Positions 28,856 through 37,296 of a DNA stretch of 55,756 nucleotides are shown piece by piece. The stretch covers positions 1 through 55,756 of the forward strand of contig CAMPIO010000015.1 of the NCBI GenBank assembly GCA_946886405.1, read 5' to 3'. Source of the DNA: an uncultured Pseudoxanthomonas sp. (GTDB taxonomy: Bacteria > Pseudomonadota > Gammaproteobacteria > Xanthomonadales > Xanthomonadaceae). Both the position numbers and the translations under genes were made by a program. A model generated the notes under the pieces. That model searched no databases, was not told the DNA's origin, and saw only the letters and a program-made list of their open reading frames with translations. Positions within the stretch are counted from its first letter, which is position 1. Each line of letters starts with the position of its first letter.

Positions 28856-29617
28856 ATGACGAAGCGCGTTCCGTTCGCGTGCAGAACCGCCCTCCTTGCC
28901 GGACTGGTCCTCTTGCTGGGCGCTTGCGCGCACTCCGGTCCGCGCAATCCACTCGCCACCTGGGTGCCGTCGAAGAACTTCGATGAGCGGCGTCCGGTGG
29001 TGATCGTGCTGCACTACACCGAACAGGACTCGGTGGAGCAATCGCTGGACACACTGCGCAGCCGCAACAGCGGTGGACGCGTCAGTTCCCACTATCTGCT
29101 CGGCAAGGACGGCAAGATCTATCAGCTTGTCAGCGATTCCCGGCGCGCCTGGCATGCCGGCGCCGGCCGCTGGGGCGCCATCAACGACGTCAACAACGCC
29201 TCGATCGGCATCGAGATCGACAACGATGGCAAGAGCCCGTTCCCGGATGCGCAGGTGGACAGCCTGATCGTGTTGTTGCGTGACCTGACCACGCGCCTGC
29301 GCATTCCGCCCACCCAGATCATCGGCCATTCCGACCTGGCGCCGTCCCGCAAGATCGATCCGGGTCCGCTGTTCCCGTGGAAGCGCCTGCATGACGCCGG
29401 GTTCGGACTCTGGCCCGCCACCGATGCCGGTGATCCGCCGCCGGGCTTCGATCCGTGGCTCGCCCTGCAGGCCATCGGCTATGCCACCGACAACCGGGGC
29501 GATACCGTGCGCGCCTTCCACCATCGCTTCCGTGGCATGGAGGGCACCGAGCTCGACGCGGAAGACCTGCGCATCCTGCATGCACTGACCGCCCCTGCGG
29601 TTCCGGCGCCCCGATGA
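28856..29617 (+). CDS. N-acetylmuramoyl-L-alanine amidase lipoprotein (AmiD-like)
   Basis: The 253-residue product starts at ATG 28856 with a lipoprotein signal whose lipobox is LGAC (C24). The Amidase_2 (AmpD/AmiD) zinc site is complete: H53 (VLHYTEQDS), H158 (IIGHSDLAPSRKIDPGPLFPW) and D168, with E120 (SIGIEID). It removes the peptide from MurNAc or anhydro-MurNAc. Lipid anchoring suggests the outer-membrane inner face, as for E. coli AmiD. A C-terminal segment of about 70 residues resembles the helical peptidoglycan-binding tail of AmiD. Confidence 0.92.
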   Translation: MTKRVPFACRTALLAGLVLLLGACAHSGPRNPLATWVPSKNFDERRPVVIVLHYTEQDSVEQSLDTLRSRNSGGRVSSHYLLGKDGKIYQLVSDSRRAWHAGAGRWGAINDVNNASIGIEIDNDGKSPFPDAQVDSLIVLLRDLTTRLRIPPTQIIGHSDLAPSRKIDPGPLFPWKRLHDAGFGLWPATDAGDPPPGFDPWLALQAIGYATDNRGDTVRAFHHRFRGMEGTELDAEDLRILHALTAPAVPAPR

Positions 29618-29621
29618 ACAG

Positions 29622-29691
29622 GAATATTCAAGTCAGTTTTTTGGCCGATCAAGAATAATTTATTGACTCGTTGCGGGGCGCGTGCTACACC
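29622..29691 (+). promoter_or_regulatory. Promoter and operator-like boxes for the second TonB receptor
   Basis: TTGACT (29663-29668) and an extended -10 TGCTACACC (TACACC from 29686, 17-base spacer) form the promoter. GAATATTC (29622-29629) and ATCAAGAATAATTTATTGAC (29648-29667) repeat the two-box layout of the 24021-24067 region with the same 26-base distance between boxes. Transcription would start near 29698, giving a leader of about 300 nt. Confidence 0.6.
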
Positions 29692-29994
29692 ACAATGAAA
29701 GGGGTTTTTCTGTTTTCCCGCCGGATGCGGTCCGATCCGGCGACGAAGTAACCGGCGGGGTGCCGGCGCAGTAAACGAACCAACAGGCAATGCCTGCCTT
29801 GCATGTCCGGAACGGGACGCTCCGGGTGGCACGAATGGGGATCCATACGCTCAGGGAATGACGGCATCGGCGCGGCGCTTCAGCCCCGGACGGGGCAAGC
29901 CGTGCGTCGGTATTCCACGAGCGACGTGCACCATGCATCGCAAGGCATCGTATCGGCCACGCATCGCCGCGTTCTTACATCCAGGAGATTCCGC
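29692..29994 (+). other. Long structured leader of the second TonB receptor
   Basis: No convincing gene lies between the promoter at 29663-29691 and ATG 29995. The stretch contains a perfect hairpin (CGCCGGAT at 29719-29726, ATCCGGCG at 29735-29742, 8-base loop) and a short near-palindrome CAGGCAATGCCTG near 29790. Its size is unusual for a receptor mRNA leader and could allow riboregulation. Confidence 0.35.
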
Positions 29995-32889
29995 ATGCCC
30001 TCTCGTTCCCGCCCGCTCAAGCCCAGCCATCTTGCCGTCGCCATCGTGCTGGGGCTCGCCGTTCCCGGAGTGGGACTTGCGCAGGAGGCAGCCTCCTCCA
30101 CGCAAGGTGAAGCGCGCACGCTGGAAACCGTCTCCGTCACTGGTTCGCGCATCAAGCGGACGGATGTCGAGGCCGCACTGCCCATCACCATCATCCAGAA
30201 GGCGGAGATCGAGGCACAGGGCATCACCTCCGCCGAGCAACTGCTGCAATTCCTCAACATCGCCAGCAACGGCTCGGACAGTCTGGCGGCGAACGCGGGC
30301 ATCGCACCGGCCGACCTGCGCGGCAACAACGGCGTGTCGGGTGCCAACCTTCGTGGCCAGGGCGCCGACGCCACGCTGGTGCTGTTGAACGGACGTCGTG
30401 TGGCGACGCACGGCCTGCGTGGCCAGGCGGTCGATCTGAACTCGATTCCCTTCGCCGCGATCGACCGCGTCGAAGTGCTGCGCGACGGCGCGTCGGCGGT
30501 CTATGGCACCGATGCGATCGGCGGCGTCATCAACTTCATCACCCGCAGCGACTACCGCGGCATCACGTTGAATGCCGGCGTCGATGTTACAGAAGAGGGC
30601 GGCGGCAACGTCTACACTGCCAGCGTGCTGGGTGGCTGGGGCGACATCGATGCCGATGGCTGGAATGCCTGGGGCACGCTGAACTACCGCAAGAACGAGA
30701 TCCTGCTCGGCACGGACCGCGATTACTCCAACACGTTCCAGCCCGAGCGCGGCCTGTCTCCGGATACGCGCGGCACGCCGTTCGCCACGGTGTCCAACAT
30801 CGCGGGTGGCCTCATCAACGGCACGCTGGTGAATCCGGCCGGCGGCCCCAACCAGGCACTGGTCAACACGCTCAACCTGCCCGGCGGTCCCGGCTGCGAG
30901 GCGGGCGGCGACATGATGGGACCGTACGCCTACCAGCTGTGGGGCGTCGCCAATTCCCGCTATGCGTGCGCCTGGGATTATCCGGCGGCGCAGGTCATGC
31001 AGCAGCCGCAGGAAAGCCTGCAGGCGCTCGGCCGTGCCAGCTTCAAGATCAGCGACAACCACCAGTTCTACGTGGAAGCGATGGGGTCGCGCACGGAATC
31101 CAACCGCCAGTTCGAAGCCCAACAGATCACGTCGAGCGCCTCGACGGCGGCTTCGGCGCTCGGCCCGAGCACCTGGTTCCCGTACCTGCCCAACGATGCG
31201 CAGGCGCTGGCGACCTACAACATGATCTACAACTCGCTGGCCAACTACTTCGGCACGGCGAACCTGGTGTACGGCAACCGCATCGCCTATCGCTGGCGCT
31301 GCGAGGTCTGCGGACCGCGCCAGATCGAGACCACCACCAAGGCGTATCGCCTGCTGGCGGGCGTCGAGGGCAGTATCGGCACATGGGACTACGACGTCGG
31401 CCTGTCGCGCGCCTCCAGTGAAGCCGAATCGGTGCTCGGCACCGGCTACTACTTCACGCCTGCGTTCAAGGCGGCGCTGGGCAGCGGCATGCTCAATCCC
31501 TTCCTGATGCCCGGCCAGGAGCAGCGCGCCGAAGGCATCGCCATGCTGCAGGCCGCGTCGGCGGCGGGCACGCGCCTGTACGGCGGTGAGTCCACCGTCA
31601 CCACGCTGGATGCCGCCTTCTCCGGCGGCCTCGGTTTCAACCTGTGGGGTGGCGAGGTGCAGGCGGCGGTCGGCATCGACGTGCGCCGCGAGGAGTTCGA
31701 GTTCGGCTCGGTCGAGGAGGGCATCACGCTCGACAACAGCTACATCTTCGGCGCGCCCTTCGATGCGGCGAACAACATGCCGAAGGTGACGCGCGACGTG
31801 AAGGCGGTCTATGCGGAAGCCTTCCTGCCGGTCGTGGACAGCCTGGAACTGAGCCTGGCCGTGCGCCGCGACGATTACGATGGCTTCGGCAGCACCGTGA
31901 ATCCGAAGTATTCCTTCAAGTGGCAGCCGATCGATGCGCTGGCGTTCCGCGGCGCCTACAGCACCGGCTTCAAAGTGCCGGAGTTCACCAAGCTCTACAG
32001 TGGCGTGACCGAAAGCCCGTACACCGGCTTCGACCTGGCCGATCCGGCCAGCTGTCCGGGCGGTGTCGCCAACCCGGCCGTGCCGGGCTGCGAAGCGATC
32101 CAGCCGGACATCCTGACCGGTGGCAAGGTCGACCTGAAACCCGAAGAGTCCAAACAGAAGAGCTTCGGCCTGGTGTTCGCGCCGACCGGCAACTTCAACA
32201 TGAGCCTCGACTGGTGGGAGATCGAGCGGACCAACACCATCCGCACGCCCAACCAGGCGACGCTGATCGCCAACTACGACCTGTTCACCGCCAACTGGAT
32301 CCGCGATGCCGCGGGTGACGTGATCGCCATCGACCGCCGCTTCATCAACTCCGGTGGCACGCTCATCAGCGGCATCGAGCTGGATGCCAACCTGACCGGC
32401 GAACTGGCCGGCGGCGCCTGGCGCATCAACCTCAATGGCAGCTACATCGACAGCTTCCAGGAAAAGGCGCTGGAGACCTCGCCGTACAGCAACAACCTGG
32501 TCGGCAAGTACGTCCGCTACTACAGCCTGCCGTTGAAGTGGAAGCACACCCTCGGCTTCAACTGGGCGAAGGGCGACTGGGCGCACAACCTGACCCAGGT
32601 CTATCGCGACGGTTACAAGGACGAGCTGCCGGTCAGTGTCGCCAATGGCAGCTACGTGCCCGACGGCTGGAACCCGGACGTGGAGGAGTACATCACGTAC
32701 AACTACAGCCTGACCTGGACGGGCCTGGAGAACACCAAGCTCACCTTCGTGATGCGCAACGTGCTCAACGAGGAGCCGCCGTTCACCGCGCACCAGAACG
32801 ACTTCGCCTCGGGCGCCGCGTGGGAACCGCGCGTCGCCGATCCGCGCGGCCGTTCGTTTGCGCTGATGGTCGAGTACAAGTTCGACTGA
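29995..32889 (+). CDS. TonB-dependent outer-membrane receptor
   Basis: The 964-residue receptor has a signal peptide (to about VPGVGLAQ), a TonB-box-like segment (LETVSVTGSRI) and a plug (ALPITIIQKAEIEAQGITSAEQLL, ADATLVLLNGRRVATHGL, VEVLRDGASAVYGTDAIGGVINFIT). A long barrel follows, ending ALMVEYKFD; the last aromatic is followed by one residue. ATG 29995 follows AGGAG at 29983-29987. The gene starts a rightward run with a serine hydrolase, a D-Ala-D-Ala dipeptidase and a D-amino acid dehydrogenase. Uptake of D-alanine-bearing peptides is therefore a reasonable inference. Confidence 0.92.
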   Translation: MPSRSRPLKPSHLAVAIVLGLAVPGVGLAQEAASSTQGEARTLETVSVTGSRIKRTDVEAALPITIIQKAEIEAQGITSAEQLLQFLNIASNGSDSLAANAGIAPADLRGNNGVSGANLRGQGADATLVLLNGRRVATHGLRGQAVDLNSIPFAAIDRVEVLRDGASAVYGTDAIGGVINFITRSDYRGITLNAGVDVTEEGGGNVYTASVLGGWGDIDADGWNAWGTLNYRKNEILLGTDRDYSNTFQPERGLSPDTRGTPFATVSNIAGGLINGTLVNPAGGPNQALVNTLNLPGGPGCEAGGDMMGPYAYQLWGVANSRYACAWDYPAAQVMQQPQESLQALGRASFKISDNHQFYVEAMGSRTESNRQFEAQQITSSASTAASALGPSTWFPYLPNDAQALATYNMIYNSLANYFGTANLVYGNRIAYRWRCEVCGPRQIETTTKAYRLLAGVEGSIGTWDYDVGLSRASSEAESVLGTGYYFTPAFKAALGSGMLNPFLMPGQEQRAEGIAMLQAASAAGTRLYGGESTVTTLDAAFSGGLGFNLWGGEVQAAVGIDVRREEFEFGSVEEGITLDNSYIFGAPFDAANNMPKVTRDVKAVYAEAFLPVVDSLELSLAVRRDDYDGFGSTVNPKYSFKWQPIDALAFRGAYSTGFKVPEFTKLYSGVTESPYTGFDLADPASCPGGVANPAVPGCEAIQPDILTGGKVDLKPEESKQKSFGLVFAPTGNFNMSLDWWEIERTNTIRTPNQATLIANYDLFTANWIRDAAGDVIAIDRRFINSGGTLISGIELDANLTGELAGGAWRINLNGSYIDSFQEKALETSPYSNNLVGKYVRYYSLPLKWKHTLGFNWAKGDWAHNLTQVYRDGYKDELPVSVANGSYVPDGWNPDVEEYITYNYSLTWTGLENTKLTFVMRNVLNEEPPFTAHQNDFASGAAWEPRVADPRGRSFALMVEYKFD

Positions 32890-32999
32890 CCCGATTCGCC
32901 ACCGATCGCTGACGTCAGGGCCGTCGCCGACATCCGGCGGCGGCCCGCCTGCCTGCAGGGCGCGAGGCCTGCGGTAACGCGGAGCCGAGCCACGCCCCC

Positions 33000-34550
33000 A
33001 TGAAGCACTTTCTGGTCTGCCTTGCGCTGCTGGCGCCTGTCGCGCACGCGGCGCCCGGCCATGACGCATTCGACGCCGCGGTGGAACAGACGTTCGACCG
33101 CTATGGCTTGCCCGGCCTGGCGGTAGGCATCATCCGCGATGGCGAGGTCGTCTATACGCGCACGCTCGGCGAACTGCAGGCGGGTCGCGGCGAGAAGGTA
33201 GACAACGACACGCTGTTCAAGATCGCGTCCAACAGCAAGGCGATGACCGCAGGGGTACTCGCGCGCCTGGTCGATGCCGGCAAGCTGAAGTGGGACGATC
33301 CGGTCACCCAATACCTGCCGCAGTTCCGCATGCACGACCCGTGGGTCACGCAGCAGATGCAGGTGCGCGACCTGCTGATCCACAACAGCGGGCTTGGACT
33401 GGGTGCGGGCGACCTGATGCTGTGGCCGGAGCCGAACCGCTTCACCCGCGACGACATCATCGCCGGGCTGCAGCATCTCAAGCCCACGCACAGCTTTCGC
33501 GCCAACTACGCCTACGACAACCTGCTGTATGTCGTCGCGGGTGAAGTCGCGGCTGCAGCCGGCGGCGCAACGTACGAAGACCTGGTGAAGCGCGAGCTGT
33601 TCCAGCCGCTCGGCCTGTCGCGTTGCCAGGTCGGCGAGTGGAGCCGGGCCGCGGTCGGCAACGTGGCGCAACCGCACATGCGTACGCCACAGGGCAACCG
33701 CGTCATCCGCGAGGACGGCGACGTCGTCCCCAACGTCACGTCGATGGCGGCCGGCGGCATCCGCTGCAGCCTCGACGACATGCTGGCGTGGATGCGCATG
33801 TGGCTGTCACCGGATGCAGCGCCCGCGTGGCTGTCGCCGGCGCAGCGCAAGGCCGTGTGGACGGCGCACATGCCCATGCCCGTCAGCGCACGCATGCGCG
33901 CCTGGGACAACAGCCACGTCTCGGCCTATGGCTATGGCTGGCGCCTGTCGGACGTGGATGGCGCGTGGAAGGTCGCGCACACCGGCACGCTGGCCGGCAT
34001 GTATTCGTCGGTCATCCTGCTGCCCGACCAGCGCACCGGCATCGTCATCCTCATCAATGGTGAAGGCGAAGCGGCGCGCACGGTATTGGGGCAGGTACTG
34101 ACCAAGCAGTTCACCGCGCCGCAGTCCACGCCCACTGTGGCGTACTACGCCAATCTTCTGGACCAGGAGCGCGCAGGCGAGCGGGCTTCCAAGCCGAAGC
34201 CGGACACACGGCATCGCGCGCCTTCCGGAGCCCACGGCTTGGCCGACTGGACGGGCCATTACCAGGATCCATGGTTCGGCAAGGTAGCGTTGTGCCGGGA
34301 TCGCGGGCAGGTTCGGTTCGTGTCCGAGCGTTCGCCGATGCTGACGGGCACGGTCATGCGGGTCGGTACACGCTGGCTGGTGGACTGGGATGATGAGAGC
34401 GTCGACGCAGAGCCGTGGCTGCACTTCGAAACCGCATCAGACGGCATCGCCACGTTGACACTGAGCCATGTCGATCCCGATGCCGATTTCAGCTATGACT
34501 ACCAGGATCTCGCGTTCGTTCGTACGTCGTCGTGCGATGGAGGGCAATGA
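33000..34550 (+). CDS. Exported serine hydrolase (beta-lactamase/penicillin-binding fold) with C-terminal DUF3471-like domain
   Basis: The 516-residue product has a signal peptide (MKHFLVCLALLAPVAHA). Its class-C-type catalytic domain carries the S77-N-S-K80 motif (KIASNSKAM), the Y172-D-N174 motif (ANYAYDNLLYV) and a C-terminal HTGTLAGMYS in place of KTG. About 110 residues of a DUF3471-like beta domain follow (GHYQDPWFGKVALCRDRGQVRF). Relatives include D-aminopeptidases and D,D-peptidases. Preceding the dipeptidase and D-amino-acid dehydrogenase genes, it may release D-alanine or D-Ala-dipeptides. The substrate is inferred, not shown. Confidence 0.87.
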   Translation: MKHFLVCLALLAPVAHAAPGHDAFDAAVEQTFDRYGLPGLAVGIIRDGEVVYTRTLGELQAGRGEKVDNDTLFKIASNSKAMTAGVLARLVDAGKLKWDDPVTQYLPQFRMHDPWVTQQMQVRDLLIHNSGLGLGAGDLMLWPEPNRFTRDDIIAGLQHLKPTHSFRANYAYDNLLYVVAGEVAAAAGGATYEDLVKRELFQPLGLSRCQVGEWSRAAVGNVAQPHMRTPQGNRVIREDGDVVPNVTSMAAGGIRCSLDDMLAWMRMWLSPDAAPAWLSPAQRKAVWTAHMPMPVSARMRAWDNSHVSAYGYGWRLSDVDGAWKVAHTGTLAGMYSSVILLPDQRTGIVILINGEGEAARTVLGQVLTKQFTAPQSTPTVAYYANLLDQERAGERASKPKPDTRHRAPSGAHGLADWTGHYQDPWFGKVALCRDRGQVRFVSERSPMLTGTVMRVGTRWLVDWDDESVDAEPWLHFETASDGIATLTLSHVDPDADFSYDYQDLAFVRTSSCDGGQ

Positions 34551-34551
34551 C

Positions 34552-35259
34552 ATGCGTGTCGCCTGGCTGCTGCTGGCGTGTGCGCTTCCCTGGCTGAGCG
34601 CTTGTGCGTCATCGCCAGCGGTAGAGGTGTCTCCCGCGCGCGACGCGTCGCAAGTGGATCTGGTCGACGCGGCCAGCGTCGTGCCCGGACTGGAGCAGGA
34701 CATCCGCTACGCCGGCACGAACAACTTCGTCGGCGCGCCCGTTACCGGTTACGAAGCACCGAAGTGCCTGTTGCTTGCGCCGGTCGCGCAGGCGCTGGCA
34801 CGCGTGCAACAGGACGTCCAGCGCGAGGGCCTATCGCTGAAGGTGTTCGACTGCTATCGCCCGGTACGCGCGGTGCAGCACTTCGTCCGCTGGGCACGCG
34901 ACCCGTCCGATCAGCGCACCAAGGCTGGCTATTACCCGAATCTCGAGAAGGGAAGCCTGCTGGATGGCTACATCGCGGAGACATCGGGCCACAGCCGTGG
35001 CGCCACGCTCGACCTGACCCTGGTGCGCTGCGACGGCGACGCGTGCGTGGAACTCGACATGGGCACACCGTTCGATTTCTTCGACCCGCGCGCCAACACG
35101 GCGGACCCCTCGATCACCGACGCGCAGCGCCGCCACCGCGAGCAACTGGTGCAGGCCATGGCCCGCCACGGCTTCCGGAACTATGCGATGGAATGGTGGC
35201 ATTTCACCTTCCGTCCCGAACCCACCCCGCGAACCGCCTACGACGTCCCGATCCAATGA
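34552..35259 (+). CDS. D-alanyl-D-alanine dipeptidase lipoprotein (VanX/DdpX, M15D)
   Basis: The 235-residue product begins one base after the serine hydrolase stop with a lipoprotein signal (lipobox LSAC, C18). Zinc ligands are H147 and D154 (SGHSRGATLDLTL) and H217 (MEWWHFTF). E214 is the catalytic base and R103 (CYRPVRAVQHF) the substrate arginine of VanX. It splits D-Ala-D-Ala into D-alanine. No van resistance genes are near, so a catabolic role like DdpX is likelier. It overlaps the next gene by four bases. Confidence 0.93.
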   Translation: MRVAWLLLACALPWLSACASSPAVEVSPARDASQVDLVDAASVVPGLEQDIRYAGTNNFVGAPVTGYEAPKCLLLAPVAQALARVQQDVQREGLSLKVFDCYRPVRAVQHFVRWARDPSDQRTKAGYYPNLEKGSLLDGYIAETSGHSRGATLDLTLVRCDGDACVELDMGTPFDFFDPRANTADPSITDAQRRHREQLVQAMARHGFRNYAMEWWHFTFRPEPTPRTAYDVPIQ

Positions 35260-36521
35260 GTGCTTCCCCTTCTTCCCTTTCGCCGATGACCACCGATGTC
35301 GCGGTGATCGGCAGCGGCATCGTCGGCCTGTCGACGGCGCACCACCTGCTTGATCGCGGTCTGTCGTGCACGCTGATCGATGCGAAGGGCCCCGCCGGCG
35401 AGACATCCTTCGGCAATGCCGGCTCCATTTCGGTCGGCAACGTGATGCCGCAGTCCACGCCGGGCATCATCACCAAGGCGTTGCGCATGCTGGCCAATCC
35501 GCTGGCGCCGCTGAAGCTGGACTGGGGCGTGAGTCCCACGTACGCGCGCTGGCTGCTGCAGTTCCTCAACCAGGGCCGCGTGCAGCACGTGCTGCCGATC
35601 ATCGATGCCCTGGGCGCGATCAACACCGCATCGCGCAGTGCGTGGCTGGATCTCGGAGAGCGGATCCATGCGAGCGAGTTGATCGCGCATACCGGTTACC
35701 TGCACGTCTACAGCGAGGACGCGACATTCGCGAAAGGCGAATGGGAGCGCGGTCTGATGCGTGAACGTGGCGTCGCATTCGATGTGCTGGATGCTGCCCA
35801 GTTGCGCGATCTTGAGCCGGGCATCGGCAGCGGTTTCCAGCGCGCGGTGTTCCAGCGCGAATCACTCGCGATGCGCGACCCGGGTGCGTTCTGCCGGCGC
35901 CTGTTCGACGACCTGTGCGCACGCGGCGCGACGTCGCTGATCGCCAGTGTGTCGGGCATCGTGCGACAGGGCGAAGGTTATCGGGTCGATACCGACCAGG
36001 GCCCGGTGCATGCCGGTCGCGTGGTCGTGGCCGCGGGCGCGTGGAGCAACGCGTTGCTGCGCCCGTTCGGGCTGAAGATTCCCGTGATTCCCGCGCGCGG
36101 ATACCACCTGATGTACCCGCAGGCGACGACGGTCGTGCAGCGGCCCACCCTCTGGGCGGAGCGCTACATGGTGGTGTCGCCGATGCAGGAAGGCATCCGC
36201 ATGACCAGCATCAAGGAGCTGACCGCGCTCGGCCGCGATCCGCACTACGCATTGATCCACCGGCTCGATCCCGAGGCACGCAAGCTGTTCCCGGGCATCG
36301 TCGGCGACCCGGTATCCGAATGGGCGGGCAACCGTCCCTGCACGCCGGATTCATTGCCGATCATCGATCGCGTGCCGGGTGAAGACATCTTCGTCGCGAC
36401 CGGTCACGGCCATCTCGGCCTGACCCAGGGACCGGTCACGGGCAAGTTGCTAGACCGGATGATGGCCGGCGACGCGACGGAGATACCACTGGCGCCGTAT
36501 GCGCTGGCGCGGTTCGGCTAG
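35256..36521 (+). CDS. FAD-dependent D-amino acid dehydrogenase (DadA-like)
   Basis: The 421-residue DAO-family flavoprotein has the dinucleotide motif VIGSGIVGLSTAHHLL at 18-33 and GETSFGNAGSISVGNVMP, typical of DadA. The C-terminal part has GNRPCTPDSLPIID and ATGHGHLGLTQGP. It would oxidise D-alanine to pyruvate and ammonia, passing electrons to the membrane pool. ATG 35256 overlaps the dipeptidase stop (ATGA). The product of the upstream enzyme is thus the expected substrate here, although other D-amino acids or L-proline-type substrates are possible for the family. Confidence 0.88.
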   Translation: MSASPSSLSPMTTDVAVIGSGIVGLSTAHHLLDRGLSCTLIDAKGPAGETSFGNAGSISVGNVMPQSTPGIITKALRMLANPLAPLKLDWGVSPTYARWLLQFLNQGRVQHVLPIIDALGAINTASRSAWLDLGERIHASELIAHTGYLHVYSEDATFAKGEWERGLMRERGVAFDVLDAAQLRDLEPGIGSGFQRAVFQRESLAMRDPGAFCRRLFDDLCARGATSLIASVSGIVRQGEGYRVDTDQGPVHAGRVVVAAGAWSNALLRPFGLKIPVIPARGYHLMYPQATTVVQRPTLWAERYMVVSPMQEGIRMTSIKELTALGRDPHYALIHRLDPEARKLFPGIVGDPVSEWAGNRPCTPDSLPIIDRVPGEDIFVATGHGHLGLTQGPVTGKLLDRMMAGDATEIPLAPYALARFG

Positions 36522-36535
36522 CCGATCCCCATCCT

Positions 36536-36696
36536 TGCAGGAGCGACGCAAGTCGCGACCGCGGATCGTCAGACCCACGGATTCGCGATCAAGGCGATTT
36601 GATGTCGGTGGCGCGCCAGTGTCTTGCCGCAGCGCTTGCCTGAGGGAAGTGCATCGGCGGTCCGCGCGTGCGGTCGCGACTCACGTCGCTCCTGCA
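36536..36696. repeat. REP-like inverted repeat pair
   Basis: Two 27-base arms (36536-36562 and 36670-36696) are inverted copies matching at 25 positions. Each arm also folds on itself through GCGAC...GTCGC. The motif GGAGCGACG..GTCGCGACC is familiar from dispersed repeats in this family. The 107-base interval between the arms holds no gene. Confidence 0.75.
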
Positions 36697-36708
36697 GAAG
36701 GACAATGA

Positions 36709-37188
36709 CTACGCGCCGCCGACGAATCCCGCTTGCCGCCAGGCCTCGAACACCACCACGGCGACCGTGTTCGACAGGTTGAGGCTGCGGTTGCCCGGGC
36801 GCATCGGCAGGCGCAGGCGCTGGCCTTCGGGCAGCTGGTCCAGCACGTCCTGCGGCAGCCCGCGTGTTTCCGGCCCGAACAGGAAGGCATCGCCGGACTG
36901 GTAGGCGGGCTGGTCGTGGCGGACGGTGCCGCGCGTGCTCAGGGCGAACAGGCGGGCAGGACGGATACGCTGAAGGGCCGCATCGAGCGATGCGTGGACC
37001 TGCAGCGTGGTGTATTCGTGGTAATCCAGGCCGGCGCGCTTGAGCTGCTTGTCTTCCAATGCGAACCCGAGCGGTTCGATCAGGTGCAGCCGCGCGCCGG
37101 TGTTCGCGCAGAGGCGGATGGCATTGCCGGTATTCGGGGGAATTTCCGGCTGGTACAGCAGGACGTCGATGTCCAGGGTGTCGGTCAT
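36709..37188 (-). CDS. trmL: tRNA (cytidine(34)-2'-O)-methyltransferase
   Basis: The 159-residue SPOUT-fold methyltransferase modifies the wobble base of tRNA-Leu. Conserved parts are IDVLLYQPEIPPNTGNAIRLCANTGARLHLIEPLGF, FLFGPETRGLP and the knot segment MRPGNRSLNLSNTVAVVVFEAWRQ. ATG 37188 (MTDTLDIDVLLY) gives the family length; ATG 37197 adds MRA. The gene appears monocistronic. Confidence 0.94.
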   Translation of the reverse strand: MTDTLDIDVLLYQPEIPPNTGNAIRLCANTGARLHLIEPLGFALEDKQLKRAGLDYHEYTTLQVHASLDAALQRIRPARLFALSTRGTVRHDQPAYQSGDAFLFGPETRGLPQDVLDQLPEGQRLRLPMRPGNRSLNLSNTVAVVVFEAWRQAGFVGGA

Positions 37189-37296
37189 GGCGCGCATTCT
37201 ACGCGGCGCCCGATGGCCTGATTGGCGGTGGTAGGTGGAACTCCGGCCGCCGCCGGCTTGCGTGATGACGCAGGTGGAACGTGTCTTGCCTGCGAC

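Noticed and set aside
29851..33069. Very long open frame on the minus strand opposite the second TonB receptor
   Set aside because: It is a mirror frame caused by GC-rich third codon positions. The plus strand has clear receptor motifs, a signal peptide and a ribosome-binding site.
34552..35259. Vancomycin-resistance gene cluster
   Set aside because: Only a VanX-type dipeptidase is present; no VanH, VanA-type ligase or VanRS. The context is D-alanine catabolism.
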